NCBI GenBank assembly: GCA_947456245.1
Contig: CANGPS010000008.1
Location: 16,748 to 80,747 of the forward strand
DNA: 64,000 nucleotides
Reading direction: 5' to 3'
From: Acidimicrobiaceae bacterium
GTDB lineage: Bacteria > Actinomycetota > Acidimicrobiia > Acidimicrobiales > RAAP-2
Made by a program: the position numbers and the translations under genes. Below are positions 27,024-36,105 of this stretch, in pieces (position 1 is the stretch's first letter; each line of letters opens with the position of its first letter). The notes below the pieces were generated by a model. It made no database searches and was not told the origin of the DNA. It worked only from the letters and a program-made list of their open reading frames with translations.

Positions 27024-29179
27024 TGTCCAAGCAGACCACGACCACCACGAGCGAGTACGCCTTCGGGCGGCGAGCCTTCCTCGGCGGAAGCGCCACCGTC
27101 ATCGGCGCCTTCGTCCTCGAGGCGGCTCCGGCGACCAAGATCGCCGAGGCCATCGGTGCCGCCCAGGTGGCAGCCGGTGCGAACACGGCCGTCAACGGAT
27201 GGATCGCCATCAATGCGGACAACACGGCCACCATCAGCTTCGGTGGAGCGGAGATGGGCCAGGGCATCATGACCGGCCTGGCGCAGGCAGCTGCCGAGGA
27301 GCTCGGCATGTCCTGGTCGCAGATCCACACCCAGGCGGCCCCGGCGGCGCAGGGCTACGTGACCGGAGGAAGCTACGGCATCCGTGGGCATGTCGACCAG
27401 ATGCGCGTCGCGGGTGCGCAGGCCCAGGCCGTGCTCGTCAGCGCGGCGGCCACCGCATGGGGCGTCTCGCCCTCGGCCTGCAGCGTGGCCAACGGCATCG
27501 TGACCAACACCGCCACCGGGGCGACGCAGACCTTCGCCCAGCTCGCGTCGGCGGCCTCGACGCTGACCCCTCCGGCCAGCCCGACCCTGAAGAGCCCATC
27601 GTCCTTCGGCATCATGGGCACGTCGGCGCCGCGCACCGACATCCCGAACAAGGTCGACGGATCAGCCATCTTCGGCATCGACGTCGTGGTGCCGGGGATG
27701 GTCTACGCGGCCATCAAAAACTGCCCGACGGTGGGTGGCACGGTGTCGGGGACCCCGGCCGTCCCGGCCGGTGCCTCGGCGGTGGTGCCGCTGGGCAACG
27801 CGGTGGCCGTCGTCGCCTCGAACACCTGGGCCGCCATGCAGGCGGCGAGGAACCTCTCGGTGACCTGGAGCGTCCCGGCGGGCAACCAGTCGATCAGCTC
27901 GGCCTCGCTGCTCGCCGACGCACAGAGCCTGATGGCCACCGGTACCCCTGGCACGCCTATCGAGCTGCAGGCCGGCGACGCCCCTGGGGCGTTCGCGGCT
28001 GCGCCGAAGAAGGTCGAGGCGACCTACCAGGTGCCCTACCTGCCGCACGTCTACATGGAGGTGCTCAATTGCACCGTCAGCATCACGCCGACGTCGTGCG
28101 AGATCTGGGCCTCGACCCAGGCGCCCGCCTGGATCCAGGCCACGGCCGCCGCGATGACCGGCCTCGACCCGTCAGCCGTGACCGTCCATGCCACGCTCCT
28201 CGGCGGCGGCCTCGGCCGGAAGATCGAGCTCGACTACGTGATCCAGGCGATCACAATCGCCAAGACCATCGGCAAGCCGGTCAAGCTGACGTGGTCGCGC
28301 GAGGAGGACATGAGCCACGACCAGTACCGGCCGGCCGCCCTGATGCGCGTCCGCCTCGGGATGGACGACGCAGGCTCGGTGACCTCCTACGGCGTCCGGC
28401 ACGTGTCGCAGTCACCGCTGTTCCAGAGGGGGTGGACCGGTCCGACGGGCAATGACAACACCGACGGCGCGGCGGACGTGGCCTACCAGTTCCCGAACGC
28501 CCTCGTGGAGTACGTGATGCAGAAGAGCCCGGTGCCGGTCGGCTTCTGGCGCTCGGTCGGGGTGTCGATGAACTGCTTCGCCGTCGAGTCGGCCATCGAT
28601 GAGGCTGCGCTGCTGGCCGGCAAGGACCCGGTGGCGTTCCGCCGGACACTGCTGGCGGGCAAGTCACGTGAGCTGGCCGTCCTGAACAAGGCGGCGGACA
28701 TGATCGGCTGGAGCACGCCGGCGGCCGCGGGGGTGGGGCGGGGCATCGCCTTCTCCAACGGGTTCGGCAGCCTCGCCGCCGTCGCCGTCGAGGTGACCAA
28801 GGGTGGGACCGGTGGGACCATGGCGGTCAAGAACGTGGCCTTCGCCGTGGACTGCGGCTTCGCCGTCAACCCGAACCAGGTCGAGGCGCAGATCCAGGGC
28901 GGGATCATCCAGGGCGTCACGTCTGCGCTCTGGGGCCAGACCACCTTCTCGAACGGTCAGGCCTCGAGCCGGAACTTCTCGAACAGCCGCATGCTCCTGA
29001 TGCGTGAGACACCGGCCATCACCGTGGCCATCATCCAGAGCGGCATCGACAAGATCGGCGGGATCGGCGAGGTGGGCGTGCCGCCCATCGCTCCCGCCAT
29101 GGCCAACGCCTGGGCGGCTCTCACGGGCACCCGGGCGCGGACGCTGCCGTTCTACCCTGGCGCCACGATGAGCGACTGA
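27023..29179 (+). CDS. Tat-exported molybdenum hydroxylase large subunit (IorB/aldehyde oxidase type)
   Basis: 718 residues of the isoquinoline 1-oxidoreductase beta / xanthine-oxidase-like family. The twin-arginine signal is GRRAFLGG near residues 15-22 followed by a hydrophobic stretch, so the folded enzyme is exported. Cofactor motifs include AEMGQGIMTGLAQ and GGGLGRKIELD. The catalytic Glu (E683) is in GGIGEVGVPPIAPA near the C-terminus. Such enzymes hydroxylate N-heterocycles or oxidise aldehydes; the substrate is unknown. Its ATG shares one base with the small-subunit stop (TGATG). No FAD subunit gene is adjacent, as in other Ior-type enzymes. Confidence 0.88.
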
Positions 29180-29204
29180 TCGAGGCCAGGGCCCCGGATG
29201 GACG

Positions 29205-29210
29205 TAGCCT
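29205..29210 (+). promoter_or_regulatory. -10 element for mogA
   Basis: TAGCCT, 9 nt before GTG 29220. Confidence 0.4.
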
Positions 29211-29219
29211 GAGGCTCCT

Positions 29220-29726
29220 GTGGAGCTGCTTGCCAAGGTCGTGACGGTCTCGGACTCCGTGTCCGCCGGCGCGGCCAAGGACCGAGGTGGACCGGCGGTC
29301 ACCGACGTGCTCGAGGCCCAAGGCTTCCGCATCGTGGATCGACGCTGCACGCCCGATGGCAAGGATGCCGTCTCTGACTGCCTCCTCGAGATGGCCGAGG
29401 GCTTCGCCGGTCTCATCGTGACGACCGGTGGGACCGGGTTCTCCCCGCGAGATCTCACCCCAGAGGGCACCGAGGCCGTCCTCGATCGCAGGGCGCCGGG
29501 CCTGGCCGAGGCGATGCGGTCCGTGAGCCCGCTCGGGCGCCTGTCGCGGGCGGTGGCCGGGATGATCGGTCCCGCGCTGATCGTCAACGTCCCTGGCAGC
29601 CCCACCGGGGCCGTCGAGTGCCTCGAGGCGATCCTCGACGTCATCCCCCATGCCCTCGAGCTGCTCGGTGGTGGGTTGCCCCACGGGCACTCGAGCTCAG
29701 GAGGCGGGGCGGACCCAGTCGCCTGA
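29220..29726 (+). CDS. mogA: Molybdopterin adenylyltransferase MogA/MoaB
   Basis: 168 residues. MogA adenylylates molybdopterin before MoeA adds molybdenum. Start is VVTVSDSVSAGAAKDRGGP; the central TTGGTGFSPRDLTPE and NVPGSPTGAVECLEAI blocks are the MoCF domain signatures. The 3' end runs 30 nt into the convergent moaC gene, so the two mRNAs are complementary at their ends. It carries its own promoter and is probably independent of the hydroxylase operon. Confidence 0.92.
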   Translation: MELLAKVVTVSDSVSAGAAKDRGGPAVTDVLEAQGFRIVDRRCTPDGKDAVSDCLLEMAEGFAGLIVTTGGTGFSPRDLTPEGTEAVLDRRAPGLAEAMRSVSPLGRLSRAVAGMIGPALIVNVPGSPTGAVECLEAILDVIPHALELLGGGLPHGHSSSGGGADPVA

Positions 29727-30200
29727 GCGACCGCCGGACTTCTCCACGAGCTCGACCGTCGAGATCGACGGTGAACCCGCTGGCGTGCCGAGCGTCGAGA
29801 CGAGGGAGAGGGCAGCGAGCGCGCAGGCGGTCATGGCCTCCATCTCCATCCCGGTCCGCTCGAGCGCCTCGACGCCGGCGAGGACCTCGATCGAGCCGGG
29901 TCGCGTGATGAAGTCGACGGTGACGGCGTCGATGCGGATCGGGTGGCACAGCGGGATCAGCGACGAGGTCGCCTTGGCCCCCATGATGCCGGCGAGACGA
30001 GCTTCCCCGAGCACGGCATCGAGGACGTCGCCGTCGAGGTCTGCGTCATCGACCACGACCACCGCTCGGGCGAGTGCCCTGCGGAGGGTCTCGGTCTTCC
30101 TCGAGACGTTCACGATCCGCGCCGCTCCCGTCTCGTCGAGATGGGTGAAGCCGACCTCGAGGGCCTCGTGACCGCTGCTCGATGGGATGCCGTCCGTCAT
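29697..30200 (-). CDS. moaC: Cyclic pyranopterin monophosphate synthase MoaC
   Basis: 167 residues. MoaC converts the MoaA product into cyclic pyranopterin. Key blocks are GFTHLDETGAARIVNVSRK near the start, IMGAKATSSLIPLCHP with the conserved Lys and His, and the C-terminal GMEMEAMTACALAALS. I take ATG 30200 (MTDGIPSSS); a TTG at 30224 lies upstream of the -10 (TAGCCT at 30215-30220). Location at the far end and in reverse to moaA is unusual but completes the pathway. Its 3' end overlaps mogA. Confidence 0.9.
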   Translation of the reverse strand: MTDGIPSSSGHEALEVGFTHLDETGAARIVNVSRKTETLRRALARAVVVVDDADLDGDVLDAVLGEARLAGIMGAKATSSLIPLCHPIRIDAVTVDFITRPGSIEVLAGVEALERTGMEMEAMTACALAALSLVSTLGTPAGSPSISTVELVEKSGGRSGDWVRPAS

Positions 30201-30214
30201 GGTGATCGTCGCCG

Positions 30215-30220
30215 AGGCTA
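30215..30220 (-). promoter_or_regulatory. -10 element for moaC
   Basis: TAGCCT on the minus strand, 14 nt before ATG 30200. It is divergent from the next operon's promoter. Confidence 0.4.
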
Positions 30221-30258
30221 CCAAGGGCCATCGTCACCACGAGGTCGTCCACGATGCC

Positions 30259-30264
30259 TACGCT
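30259..30264 (+). promoter_or_regulatory. -10 element for PhyH-type dioxygenase operon
   Basis: TACGCT, 6 nt before ATG 30271. Confidence 0.5.
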
Positions 30265-30270
30265 TGGGGC

Positions 30271-31035
30271 ATGGCCCAGGTGACGCTGACCCCAGAGCAG
30301 ATCGAGCACTTCGGATCGACCGGATGGCTCCTGCTGCGCGATCTCGTGGCAGTGCCCTTCGAGGAGGTCCGGGCGGAGGTCGACCGGCTGGCCTCCGCCG
30401 GCGACGACGCCTCATGGCTCGACCACTACGAGATGACCGACGACGGCAGACGGCTCGCCCGCTCTGAGGACTTCACCCCGCACAGCCCGCTGCTCCGATC
30501 GGTCCTTTGCGAGGGCCCGCTCCTCGACGTGGCCAGCGCGCTGCTCGGCGAGCAGGCCCTCCTCTACAAGGAGAAGATCAACTACAAGCTGGCCGGAGGA
30601 GCGGGGTTCGCTCCGCATCAGGACAAGCCGGCCTATCCCTACGTCGACCAGGTCCTCAGCGTGATGGTGGCGATCGACGACTCCACCGAGGCCAACGGTT
30701 GCCTCGAGGTGGTGCACGGACGCCATCAGGAGGTCCTGCTCCAGGACGATCGGGGGTGCATCGCCGCCGAGGTGGTCGAGGAGCTGGCGTGGAACCCTGT
30801 GGAGATGAGGGCCGGTGATTGCCTGTTCTTCCATGCGCTCACCCCTCATCGCAGCGGGCCGAACACCTCGGGTCGCGATCGCCGGGCGCTGTTCCCGACC
30901 TACAACGGCGCCTCCGAGGGTGACCTGAGGGATGCGTACTACGCGGCCAAGCGAGAGGTCTTCGCGTCGAGCGACCCTGAGGCCGGCCGGGTCCGACTCT
31001 CGCTGATCGGCGACTTCCAGGGGAGGCCGGCATGA
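30271..31035 (+). CDS. PhyH-family Fe(II)/2-oxoglutarate dioxygenase, PhnY*/TmpA-like
   Basis: 254 residues. Iron facial triad: H116-x-D118 (APHQDKPA) and distal H193 (LTPHRSGPN), with an Arg (about 201-205) placed to hold 2-oxoglutarate. The segment KINYKLAGGAGFAPHQDKPAYP resembles PhyH proteins that hydroxylate C1 of 2-aminoethylphosphonate or its N-methyl forms. It overlaps by ATGA the HD-domain gene that would do the next step. ATG 30271 is chosen because a TACGCT box lies 6 nt before it and homologous sequence starts there; a start at 30187 is within moaC's leader. Function is by family and context. Confidence 0.75.
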   Translation: MAQVTLTPEQIEHFGSTGWLLLRDLVAVPFEEVRAEVDRLASAGDDASWLDHYEMTDDGRRLARSEDFTPHSPLLRSVLCEGPLLDVASALLGEQALLYKEKINYKLAGGAGFAPHQDKPAYPYVDQVLSVMVAIDDSTEANGCLEVVHGRHQEVLLQDDRGCIAAEVVEELAWNPVEMRAGDCLFFHALTPHRSGPNTSGRDRRALFPTYNGASEGDLRDAYYAAKREVFASSDPEAGRVRLSLIGDFQGRPA

Positions 31036-31595
31036 CGCGACCGACCACCGTTGACGAGATCATCGCCCTCTACGAGGATCGCGGACTCGAGCACTATGGC
31101 GAGGACGTGAGCCAGCTCGACCACGCGCTCCAGTGCGCCGCCCTTGCCCTGTCGGACGGGGCCAGCGAGGCTCTCGTGGCGGCGGCGCTGCTCCATGACA
31201 TCGGCCACCTCGTGGCTGACGTCCAGGCCGACGAGGGCTATGAGATGGGCGTCGACGATGACGTCCACGAGAGCGTGGGTGCCAAGGTGCTCGCGCCGAT
31301 CTTCGGCTCGGCCGTGGCGCAGCCGGTGGCGCTGCACGTGACGGCCAAGCGCTTTCGATGCGCCGTCGACCCGGACTACCTCGCCACGCTCTCAGCCACG
31401 TCGGTGGCCACCCTCGCCGCACAGGGCGGTCCGCTCGACGTTGAGGCCTGCGAGCGCTTCGCCAGCCATCCGGGGAGCGACGCGGCGCTGCGGCTCCGCA
31501 CCTGGGACGACATCGGCAAGATGCCCGAGATGGTGACGCCCTCGCTCGAGGACCTGCGCCCGATCCTCGAGCGACTGGCCTCGGCGACGACGTGA
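31032..31595 (+). CDS. HD-domain oxygenase, PhnZ/TmpB-like
   Basis: 187 residues. PhnZ uses a mixed-valence di-iron centre to cleave the C-P bond of a 1-hydroxyphosphonate. The ligand set is recognisable: H31 (LDHALQCA), H55-D56 (LLHDIGH), H79, H102 and D159 (TWDD). An acidic patch with Y22 and E24 precedes, where PhnZ has its Tyr and Glu gate. Translation is coupled to the dioxygenase gene upstream. Alternatives are other HD oxygenases (for example MIOX-like) or a phosphohydrolase, but the paired PhyH gene favours phosphonate use. Confidence 0.78.
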   Translation: MTRPTTVDEIIALYEDRGLEHYGEDVSQLDHALQCAALALSDGASEALVAAALLHDIGHLVADVQADEGYEMGVDDDVHESVGAKVLAPIFGSAVAQPVALHVTAKRFRCAVDPDYLATLSATSVATLAAQGGPLDVEACERFASHPGSDAALRLRTWDDIGKMPEMVTPSLEDLRPILERLASATT

Positions 31596-31885
31596 GCGAG
31601 GTGGCGATGCCGGGATCTGGTGGACCCGACGACGAGGAGGCCGAGGTCGCCTCGTCCACGTCGAGGCGCTGGTTCGGACCGAACGAGGCCGGGGCGTTCC
31701 GGCCGCTGAACTGGCAGGGCAAGACGGCCCTCGCTCTCTACGTGGTTCTGGTCGTCTTCGCCCTCGTGCTCTACTCGGACCCGACGCTCATCGTCACGGT
31801 GGTGATCATCTACACGGCCGTCCTCGGGTTCCTCGTCGCCTACACGTCGGACCTGATGAAGGACCGGTTCCCGCCGGCCGACTGA
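31592..31885 (+). CDS. Small two-helix membrane protein, unknown
   Basis: 97 residues. A 45-residue soluble, acidic N-terminus is followed by two hydrophobic helices (about residues 47-63 and 66-84). It overlaps the HD gene by 4 nt and ends the operon. I recognise no family. A link to uptake or membrane anchoring of the phosphonate pathway is speculation. Confidence 0.6.
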   Translation: MSEVAMPGSGGPDDEEAEVASSTSRRWFGPNEAGAFRPLNWQGKTALALYVVLVVFALVLYSDPTLIVTVVIIYTAVLGFLVAYTSDLMKDRFPPAD

Positions 31886-31897
31886 GCGGGGAATGGC

Positions 31898-32713
31898 TCA
31901 GCCTCGCCGAGGAGGTCGGGGGATGAACGACGACGTCCGCTCCACGTACTCGGCGAACCCCTCGCGTGACTTGGCCATCCGGGCCTCGAGCAGGGGCTTG
32001 CCGGACACGCTGGTCAGCAGGCGCGTCATCAGCAGCGGCGACAGCACCGTGAGCAGGCCCCAGCCGCCCGATGACGCCACGAGGAAGATGCCCCACCACA
32101 CGCAGGCGTCCCCGAAGTAGTTGGGGTGCCTGGTCCAGGCCCACAGGCCTTGGTCCATCACCTTGCCGGCGTTCTCCGGGTTCCGCTTGAACGCCTCGAG
32201 CTGCGCGTCGCCGAGCGATTCGAAGGTGAAGCCGAGGAGCCAGACGATGACGCCGAGGATCTGCAGGGCACTCAGCGGGCTCCCGGCATGCATGCCGACG
32301 GTGATGGGGAGCGAGACGAAGAACATCAGCGCGGCCTGCAGCCCGTAGACGACCACGAATCCGTAGAGCACCTCGTTGCCCTTGGCGCGGCGCATGATGG
32401 CGGCGTAGCGAGGGTCCTCGGGCTCCCCGCGACCCCGCATGGCGAGGTGGAACGAGAGCCGCACCCCCCACAGGGCGGTCAGGAGCAGCAGGAGGGTCCG
32501 CTGGACGACTTCGCCCCCCGGCGCGGCACTCGTCGTCAGGTAGCCGACGACGGCGACCACCACGAAGCCGAGGGGCCAGAAGACATCGATGTCGCGGTAG
32601 CGGTGCCGAAGTCGACCCACGATGAAGGCGACCCCGATCGTCCCGAGCACGCCGAGCGCGCTCCATCCGATGCCAGAGAGGAGTCCGGGGACGAGGGTTG
32701 CAGATTGGGCCAT
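31898..32713 (-). CDS. DUF1295 membrane protein (steroid 5-alpha-reductase-like)
   Basis: 271 residues with about six to seven hydrophobic helices. The block LWAWTRHPNYFGDACVWWGIFL is the DUF1295/ICMT-like signature that binds NADPH or SAM in related reductases and methyltransferases. The reaction is not known for the family in bacteria. ATG 32713 lies 6 nt after a TAGCCT hexamer. It is convergent with the preceding membrane protein gene, 12 nt away. Confidence 0.82.
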   Translation of the reverse strand: MAQSATLVPGLLSGIGWSALGVLGTIGVAFIVGRLRHRYRDIDVFWPLGFVVVAVVGYLTTSAAPGGEVVQRTLLLLLTALWGVRLSFHLAMRGRGEPEDPRYAAIMRRAKGNEVLYGFVVVYGLQAALMFFVSLPITVGMHAGSPLSALQILGVIVWLLGFTFESLGDAQLEAFKRNPENAGKVMDQGLWAWTRHPNYFGDACVWWGIFLVASSGGWGLLTVLSPLLMTRLLTSVSGKPLLEARMAKSREGFAEYVERTSSFIPRPPRRG

Positions 32714-32719
32714 GTCGTG

Positions 32720-32725
32720 AGGCTA
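32720..32725 (-). promoter_or_regulatory. -10 element for the DUF1295 gene
   Basis: TAGCCT on the minus strand, 6 nt before ATG 32713. Confidence 0.5.
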
Positions 32726-32777
32726 CCGATCGAGGTGAGAGAGCGTGCGTCCTTACGGACTGGTGCCTCCGTCGCCG

Positions 32778-32783
32778 TAGAGT
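32778..32783 (+). promoter_or_regulatory. -10 element for the MFS gene at 32790
   Basis: TAGAGT, 6 nt before ATG 32790. Confidence 0.5.
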
Positions 32784-32789
32784 GGGGCC

Positions 32790-34181
32790 ATGGCCGTCCG
32801 GGCTCGCATCGTCAAGCTCCGGACCCTCGGTGCAGAGGCCCTCGCCGACCTCTTCGACCAGGACACCCCCTTCGGGCGGCTGGCGCTCGTGCAGGTGCTC
32901 ATGCTGGCCGGCGACACCCTCGTCACCATCTCGCTGGCCGGGTCCCTGTTCTTCTCGATCTCACCCGATGCGGCGAAGTCCAAGGTGCTGCTCTACCTGC
33001 TGCTCACGATCGCACCGTTCGCCATCGTCTCGCCGTTCCTCGGGCCGCTGATCGACCGCTCGAGGGGCTCGCGCAGAGCCATGGTGGTGTTCTCGGCGGT
33101 GGGCCGCGCCATCCTGTGCCCCTTCATGGCCAGGGACATCCACTCCCTCGCGCTCTTCCCTGAGGCCTTCTTGATCCTGGTGCTGTCCAAGCTCTACCTC
33201 GTCACACGGGGTGCCCTGGTCCCCGAGATCGCCGCCGCAGACGCCCAGCAGTCGGCCGAGCGAGGGTTCGAGCCCGGCCACGTGGCGGCGGACGCCTACC
33301 TCACCGAACCCCCCGTCGACGGGGAGCGCGAGCATGGTCTCGCCGGCTGGAACGCCCAGCTCACGCTGCTCGGCACGCTCGCGGGCTTCGTGGCCTCGAT
33401 CCCCGGCATCATCCTGCTCAAGCTCCTCGGCGCTCCCGCGGTGCTGCTGTTCTGTGCGGTTGTCTTCCTTGGGGGCGCCGTCGCCGCCTGGCGGCTCCGG
33501 CTGCCACGGGCGCCCGGCGACGAGCTCGATGTCGATGTCCTCGACATCGACGACCCGTGGGGCGAGGAGTGGGACGAGGACCCAGACGTCGCGGCGCTGC
33601 GTCGATCAGCACACCCGGAGGTGGTCCTCGGGCTCACGGCGAACTCGCTCCTCCGTGGCATCGCCGGATTCCTGGTCTTCCTCCTCGCCTTCGGCTTGCG
33701 ACGGAGCCATGCACCGCTGTGGTGGTACGGCCTCGCCCTCAGTGCCAGCGGGGTGGGGGCGCTGATCGGGCTGTCGCTGGTGCCGAGGCTCCGTCGGTTC
33801 ATGGCGGAGCCGACGATGCTGCTGTCGTGCCTCGTGTCGATCTGCCTCGGGGCGGTGGGTGCAGCGTATGTCGGTGGTCTCGGGGTCCAGATGGGCCTGG
33901 CCCTGCTGGTCGGAGTGGCCGGTGCGGTGGGCCAGCCCTCGTTCGACGCGCTGACCCAGCAGTACGTTCCCGCCGCAGCGCAGGGGCGGGCCTTCGCCAA
34001 GTTCGCCACCCGCCAGCAGCTGTTGTGGGTGATCGGTGCGGTGATCCCGGTGGCGCTGGCCATGCCCCTCGTCGACGGCGACGTGCTGATCGCCGTCCTG
34101 GCCGGCGGCGGGGCGGCGCTCTATGCCGTCGGACGGTTCAACCGGGTGACGGCGAGGCGTCGAGGACGATCGTCCCGCTGA
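32790..34181 (+). CDS. MFS-type membrane transporter, unknown substrate
   Basis: 463 residues with about 11-12 hydrophobic helices and the MFS-like loop GPLIDRSRGSRRAMVV between the second and third. The middle contains an acidic cytosolic loop rich in Asp (DELDVDVLDIDDPWGEEWDEDPDV, about residues 245-268). It is of a kind common in Actinobacteria but without a known substrate. It stands alone and ends at a bidirectional terminator shared with PEPCK. Confidence 0.75.
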   Translation: MAVRARIVKLRTLGAEALADLFDQDTPFGRLALVQVLMLAGDTLVTISLAGSLFFSISPDAAKSKVLLYLLLTIAPFAIVSPFLGPLIDRSRGSRRAMVVFSAVGRAILCPFMARDIHSLALFPEAFLILVLSKLYLVTRGALVPEIAAADAQQSAERGFEPGHVAADAYLTEPPVDGEREHGLAGWNAQLTLLGTLAGFVASIPGIILLKLLGAPAVLLFCAVVFLGGAVAAWRLRLPRAPGDELDVDVLDIDDPWGEEWDEDPDVAALRRSAHPEVVLGLTANSLLRGIAGFLVFLLAFGLRRSHAPLWWYGLALSASGVGALIGLSLVPRLRRFMAEPTMLLSCLVSICLGAVGAAYVGGLGVQMGLALLVGVAGAVGQPSFDALTQQYVPAAAQGRAFAKFATRQQLLWVIGAVIPVALAMPLVDGDVLIAVLAGGGAALYAVGRFNRVTARRRGRSSR

Positions 34182-34189
34182 CGCGCAAC

Positions 34190-34216
34190 GGCCCGCCCCC
34201 CCGGAGGAGGCGGGCC
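34190..34216. terminator. Bidirectional terminator between MFS and pckG genes
   Basis: GGCCCGCC (34190-34197) and GGCGGGCC (34209-34216) form a perfect 8-bp stem with an 11-nt loop in the 67-nt gap between convergent genes. Confidence 0.65.
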
Positions 34217-34248
34217 GCCGTGCAGGCGTGCCAGGAGGCACCCGGAGC

Positions 34249-36039
34249 TCAGCCGAGGCGAGCCTCGAGGTCGTCCACCGCGTCGTTGAGCTTCGAGGGG
34301 AGTCGGTCGCCGAAGGTGGCGAAGTGCTCCCGGATCAGCGGGACCTCGGCCTTCCAGTCGGCGTTGTCCACCTTGAGCAGCTCATCGAGGTCAGCCTCGG
34401 TGACGTCGAGGCCGTCGAGGTTGAGGGCGTCCTTGGTCGGGATGAAGCCGATCGGGGTGTCGACGGCGTCGCCGCGACCCGAGACCCGCTCGAACACCCA
34501 CTCGAGCACGCGGCTGTTCTCGCCGTACCCGGGCCAGAGCCACTTGCCGTCGGCGTCCTTGCGGAACCAGTTGACGTAGAAGATCTTCGGGAGCTTCTCG
34601 GCGTCGCCGGCCGCACCGACCTTGAGCCAGTGACCGAAGTAGTCGGCCATGTTGTACCCGCAGAAGGGGAGCATGGCGAAGGGGTCGCGACGCAGGTTGC
34701 CGACGGCACCTGCGGCGGCCGCCGTGGTCTCCGAGGCCATGATCGAGCCGAGGAACACCCCGTGGTCCCAGTCGCGGCTCTGGAAGACCAGCGGCACGAC
34801 CGAGGCCCGGCGACCGCCGAAGAGGATGGCCGAGATCGGCACGCCCGTCGGGCTCTCCCACTCGCTGGCGATGGCCGGGTCCTGGGCGGCCGGCGTGGTG
34901 AACCGGGCGTTCGGGTGCGCGGCGGGCTTGCCTGAGGCAGGGTCGAAGGCGTTGCCCTGCCAGTCGGTCAGGCCCTCGGGCGCGTCATCGCTCATGCCCT
35001 CCCACCAGACGTCGCCGTCGGCGGTGATGGCCGTGTTGGTGAAGATGGAGTTGGCCTCGACCGTCAGCATGGCGTTGGGGTTGGTGTGCATGCTGGTGCC
35101 AGGGGCCACGCCGAAGAAGCCGGCCTCGGGGTTGATGGCGTAGAGCTGCCCGTCTGCGCCGTACTTCATCCAGCAGATGTCGTCGCCGACCGTCTCGACC
35201 TTCCAGTCGGGGAGGGTCGGGATCAGCATGGCGAGGTTGGTCTTGCCGCAGGCCGACGGGAACGCGGCGGCGACGTACTTGGTCTCGCCGGCCGGCGAGG
35301 TGAGCTTCAAGATGAGCATGTGCTCGGCCAGCCAGCCGTCGTCGCGGGCCATCACCGAGGCGATGCGCAGGGCGAAGCACTTCTTGCCGAGCAGGGCGTT
35401 GCCGCCGTAGCCCGAGCCGAACGAGATGATCTCGCGAGTCTCGGGGAAGTGCACGATGTACTTGTTGTCGGCGTTGCACGGCCAGGCCACGTCGGCCTGC
35501 CCCTCGGCGAGCGGGTGGCCGACGGAGTGCAGGCACGGGACGAACTCGCCGTCCTCGCCGAGCACGTCGAGGGCGCCCTGGCCCATGCGGGTCATGATGC
35601 GCATCGAGACGGCCACGTAGGGGGAGTCGGTGAGCTCGACGCCGATGTGGGCGATCTCAGAGCCGAGCGGGCCCATGGAGAAGGGGACCACGTACATGGT
35701 GCGACCCTTCATGCAGCCGTCGAAGAGCTCGTTGAGCACGCCGCGCATCTCGGCAGGGTCGCGCCAGTTGTTGGTCGGCCCGGCGTCGCCCTCGTCGGCC
35801 GAGCAGATGTAGGTGCGGTCCTCGACGCGGGCGACGTCGCCCGGGTCCGATGCGGCGTAGTAGCTGTTCGGACGCTTGGCGTCGGAGAGCCTGGTGAAGG
35901 TGCCGTTGTCGACGAGGAGCTGGCAGAGGCGGTCGTACTCCTCGGCGGAGCCGTCACACCAGTAGATGGCGTCGGGCTTCGTCAGGGCGGCGACCTCGTC
36001 GACCCATGCGATCAGCTTTGCGTTCTTCGTGGGGGCCAT
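34249..36039 (-). CDS. pckG: Phosphoenolpyruvate carboxykinase (GTP)
   Basis: 596 residues, the GTP-dependent form typical of Actinobacteria. It converts oxaloacetate + GTP to PEP + GDP + CO2. The kinase P-loop is [13 protein letters not shown]; the guanine and metal-binding segments ([13 protein letters not shown], [29 protein letters not shown]) are intact. The start ATG 36039 has a strong AGGAGG site. A TAGCAT box (minus, 36090-36095) upstream suggests a leader of about 45 nt. It is divergent from thiL. Confidence 0.95.
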   Translation of the reverse strand: MAPTKNAKLIAWVDEVAALTKPDAIYWCDGSAEEYDRLCQLLVDNGTFTRLSDAKRPNSYYAASDPGDVARVEDRTYICSADEGDAGPTNNWRDPAEMRGVLNELFDGCMKGRTMYVVPFSMGPLGSEIAHIGVELTDSPYVAVSMRIMTRMGQGALDVLGEDGEFVPCLHSVGHPLAEGQADVAWPCNADNKYIVHFPETREIISFGSGYGGNALLGKKCFALRIASVMARDDGWLAEHMLILKLTSPAGETKYVAAAFPSACGKTNLAMLIPTLPDWKVETVGDDICWMKYGADGQLYAINPEAGFFGVAPGTSMHTNPNAMLTVEANSIFTNTAITADGDVWWEGMSDDAPEGLTDWQGNAFDPASGKPAAHPNARFTTPAAQDPAIASEWESPTGVPISAILFGGRRASVVPLVFQSRDWDHGVFLGSIMASETTAAAAGAVGNLRRDPFAMLPFCGYNMADYFGHWLKVGAAGDAEKLPKIFYVNWFRKDADGKWLWPGYGENSRVLEWVFERVSGRGDAVDTPIGFIPTKDALNLDGLDVTEADLDELLKVDNADWKAEVPLIREHFATFGDRLPSKLNDAVDDLEARLG

Positions 36040-36092
36040 GTCGGTGTCCTCCTGGTTGGTGAGCCCAGCCGAACCCGGCGAGCGGAGTCATG

Positions 36093-36103
36093 CTAGGACC
36101 TAG
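36093..36103. promoter_or_regulatory. Palindrome CTAGGACCTAG between pckG and thiL
   Basis: Inverted repeat with a central A. Read either way it holds a TAGG(A/T)C box. The thiL start GTG 36106 lies 6 nt after TAGGAC (36094-36099). Minus-strand TAGCAT (36090-36095) could serve pckG. Confidence 0.4.
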
Positions 36104-36105
36104 TT

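Noticed and set aside
36040..36105. Thiamine (TPP) riboswitch before thiL
   Set aside because: No CTGAGA/ACCTGA-type elements and almost no leader; thiL is not usually riboswitch-controlled in such operons.
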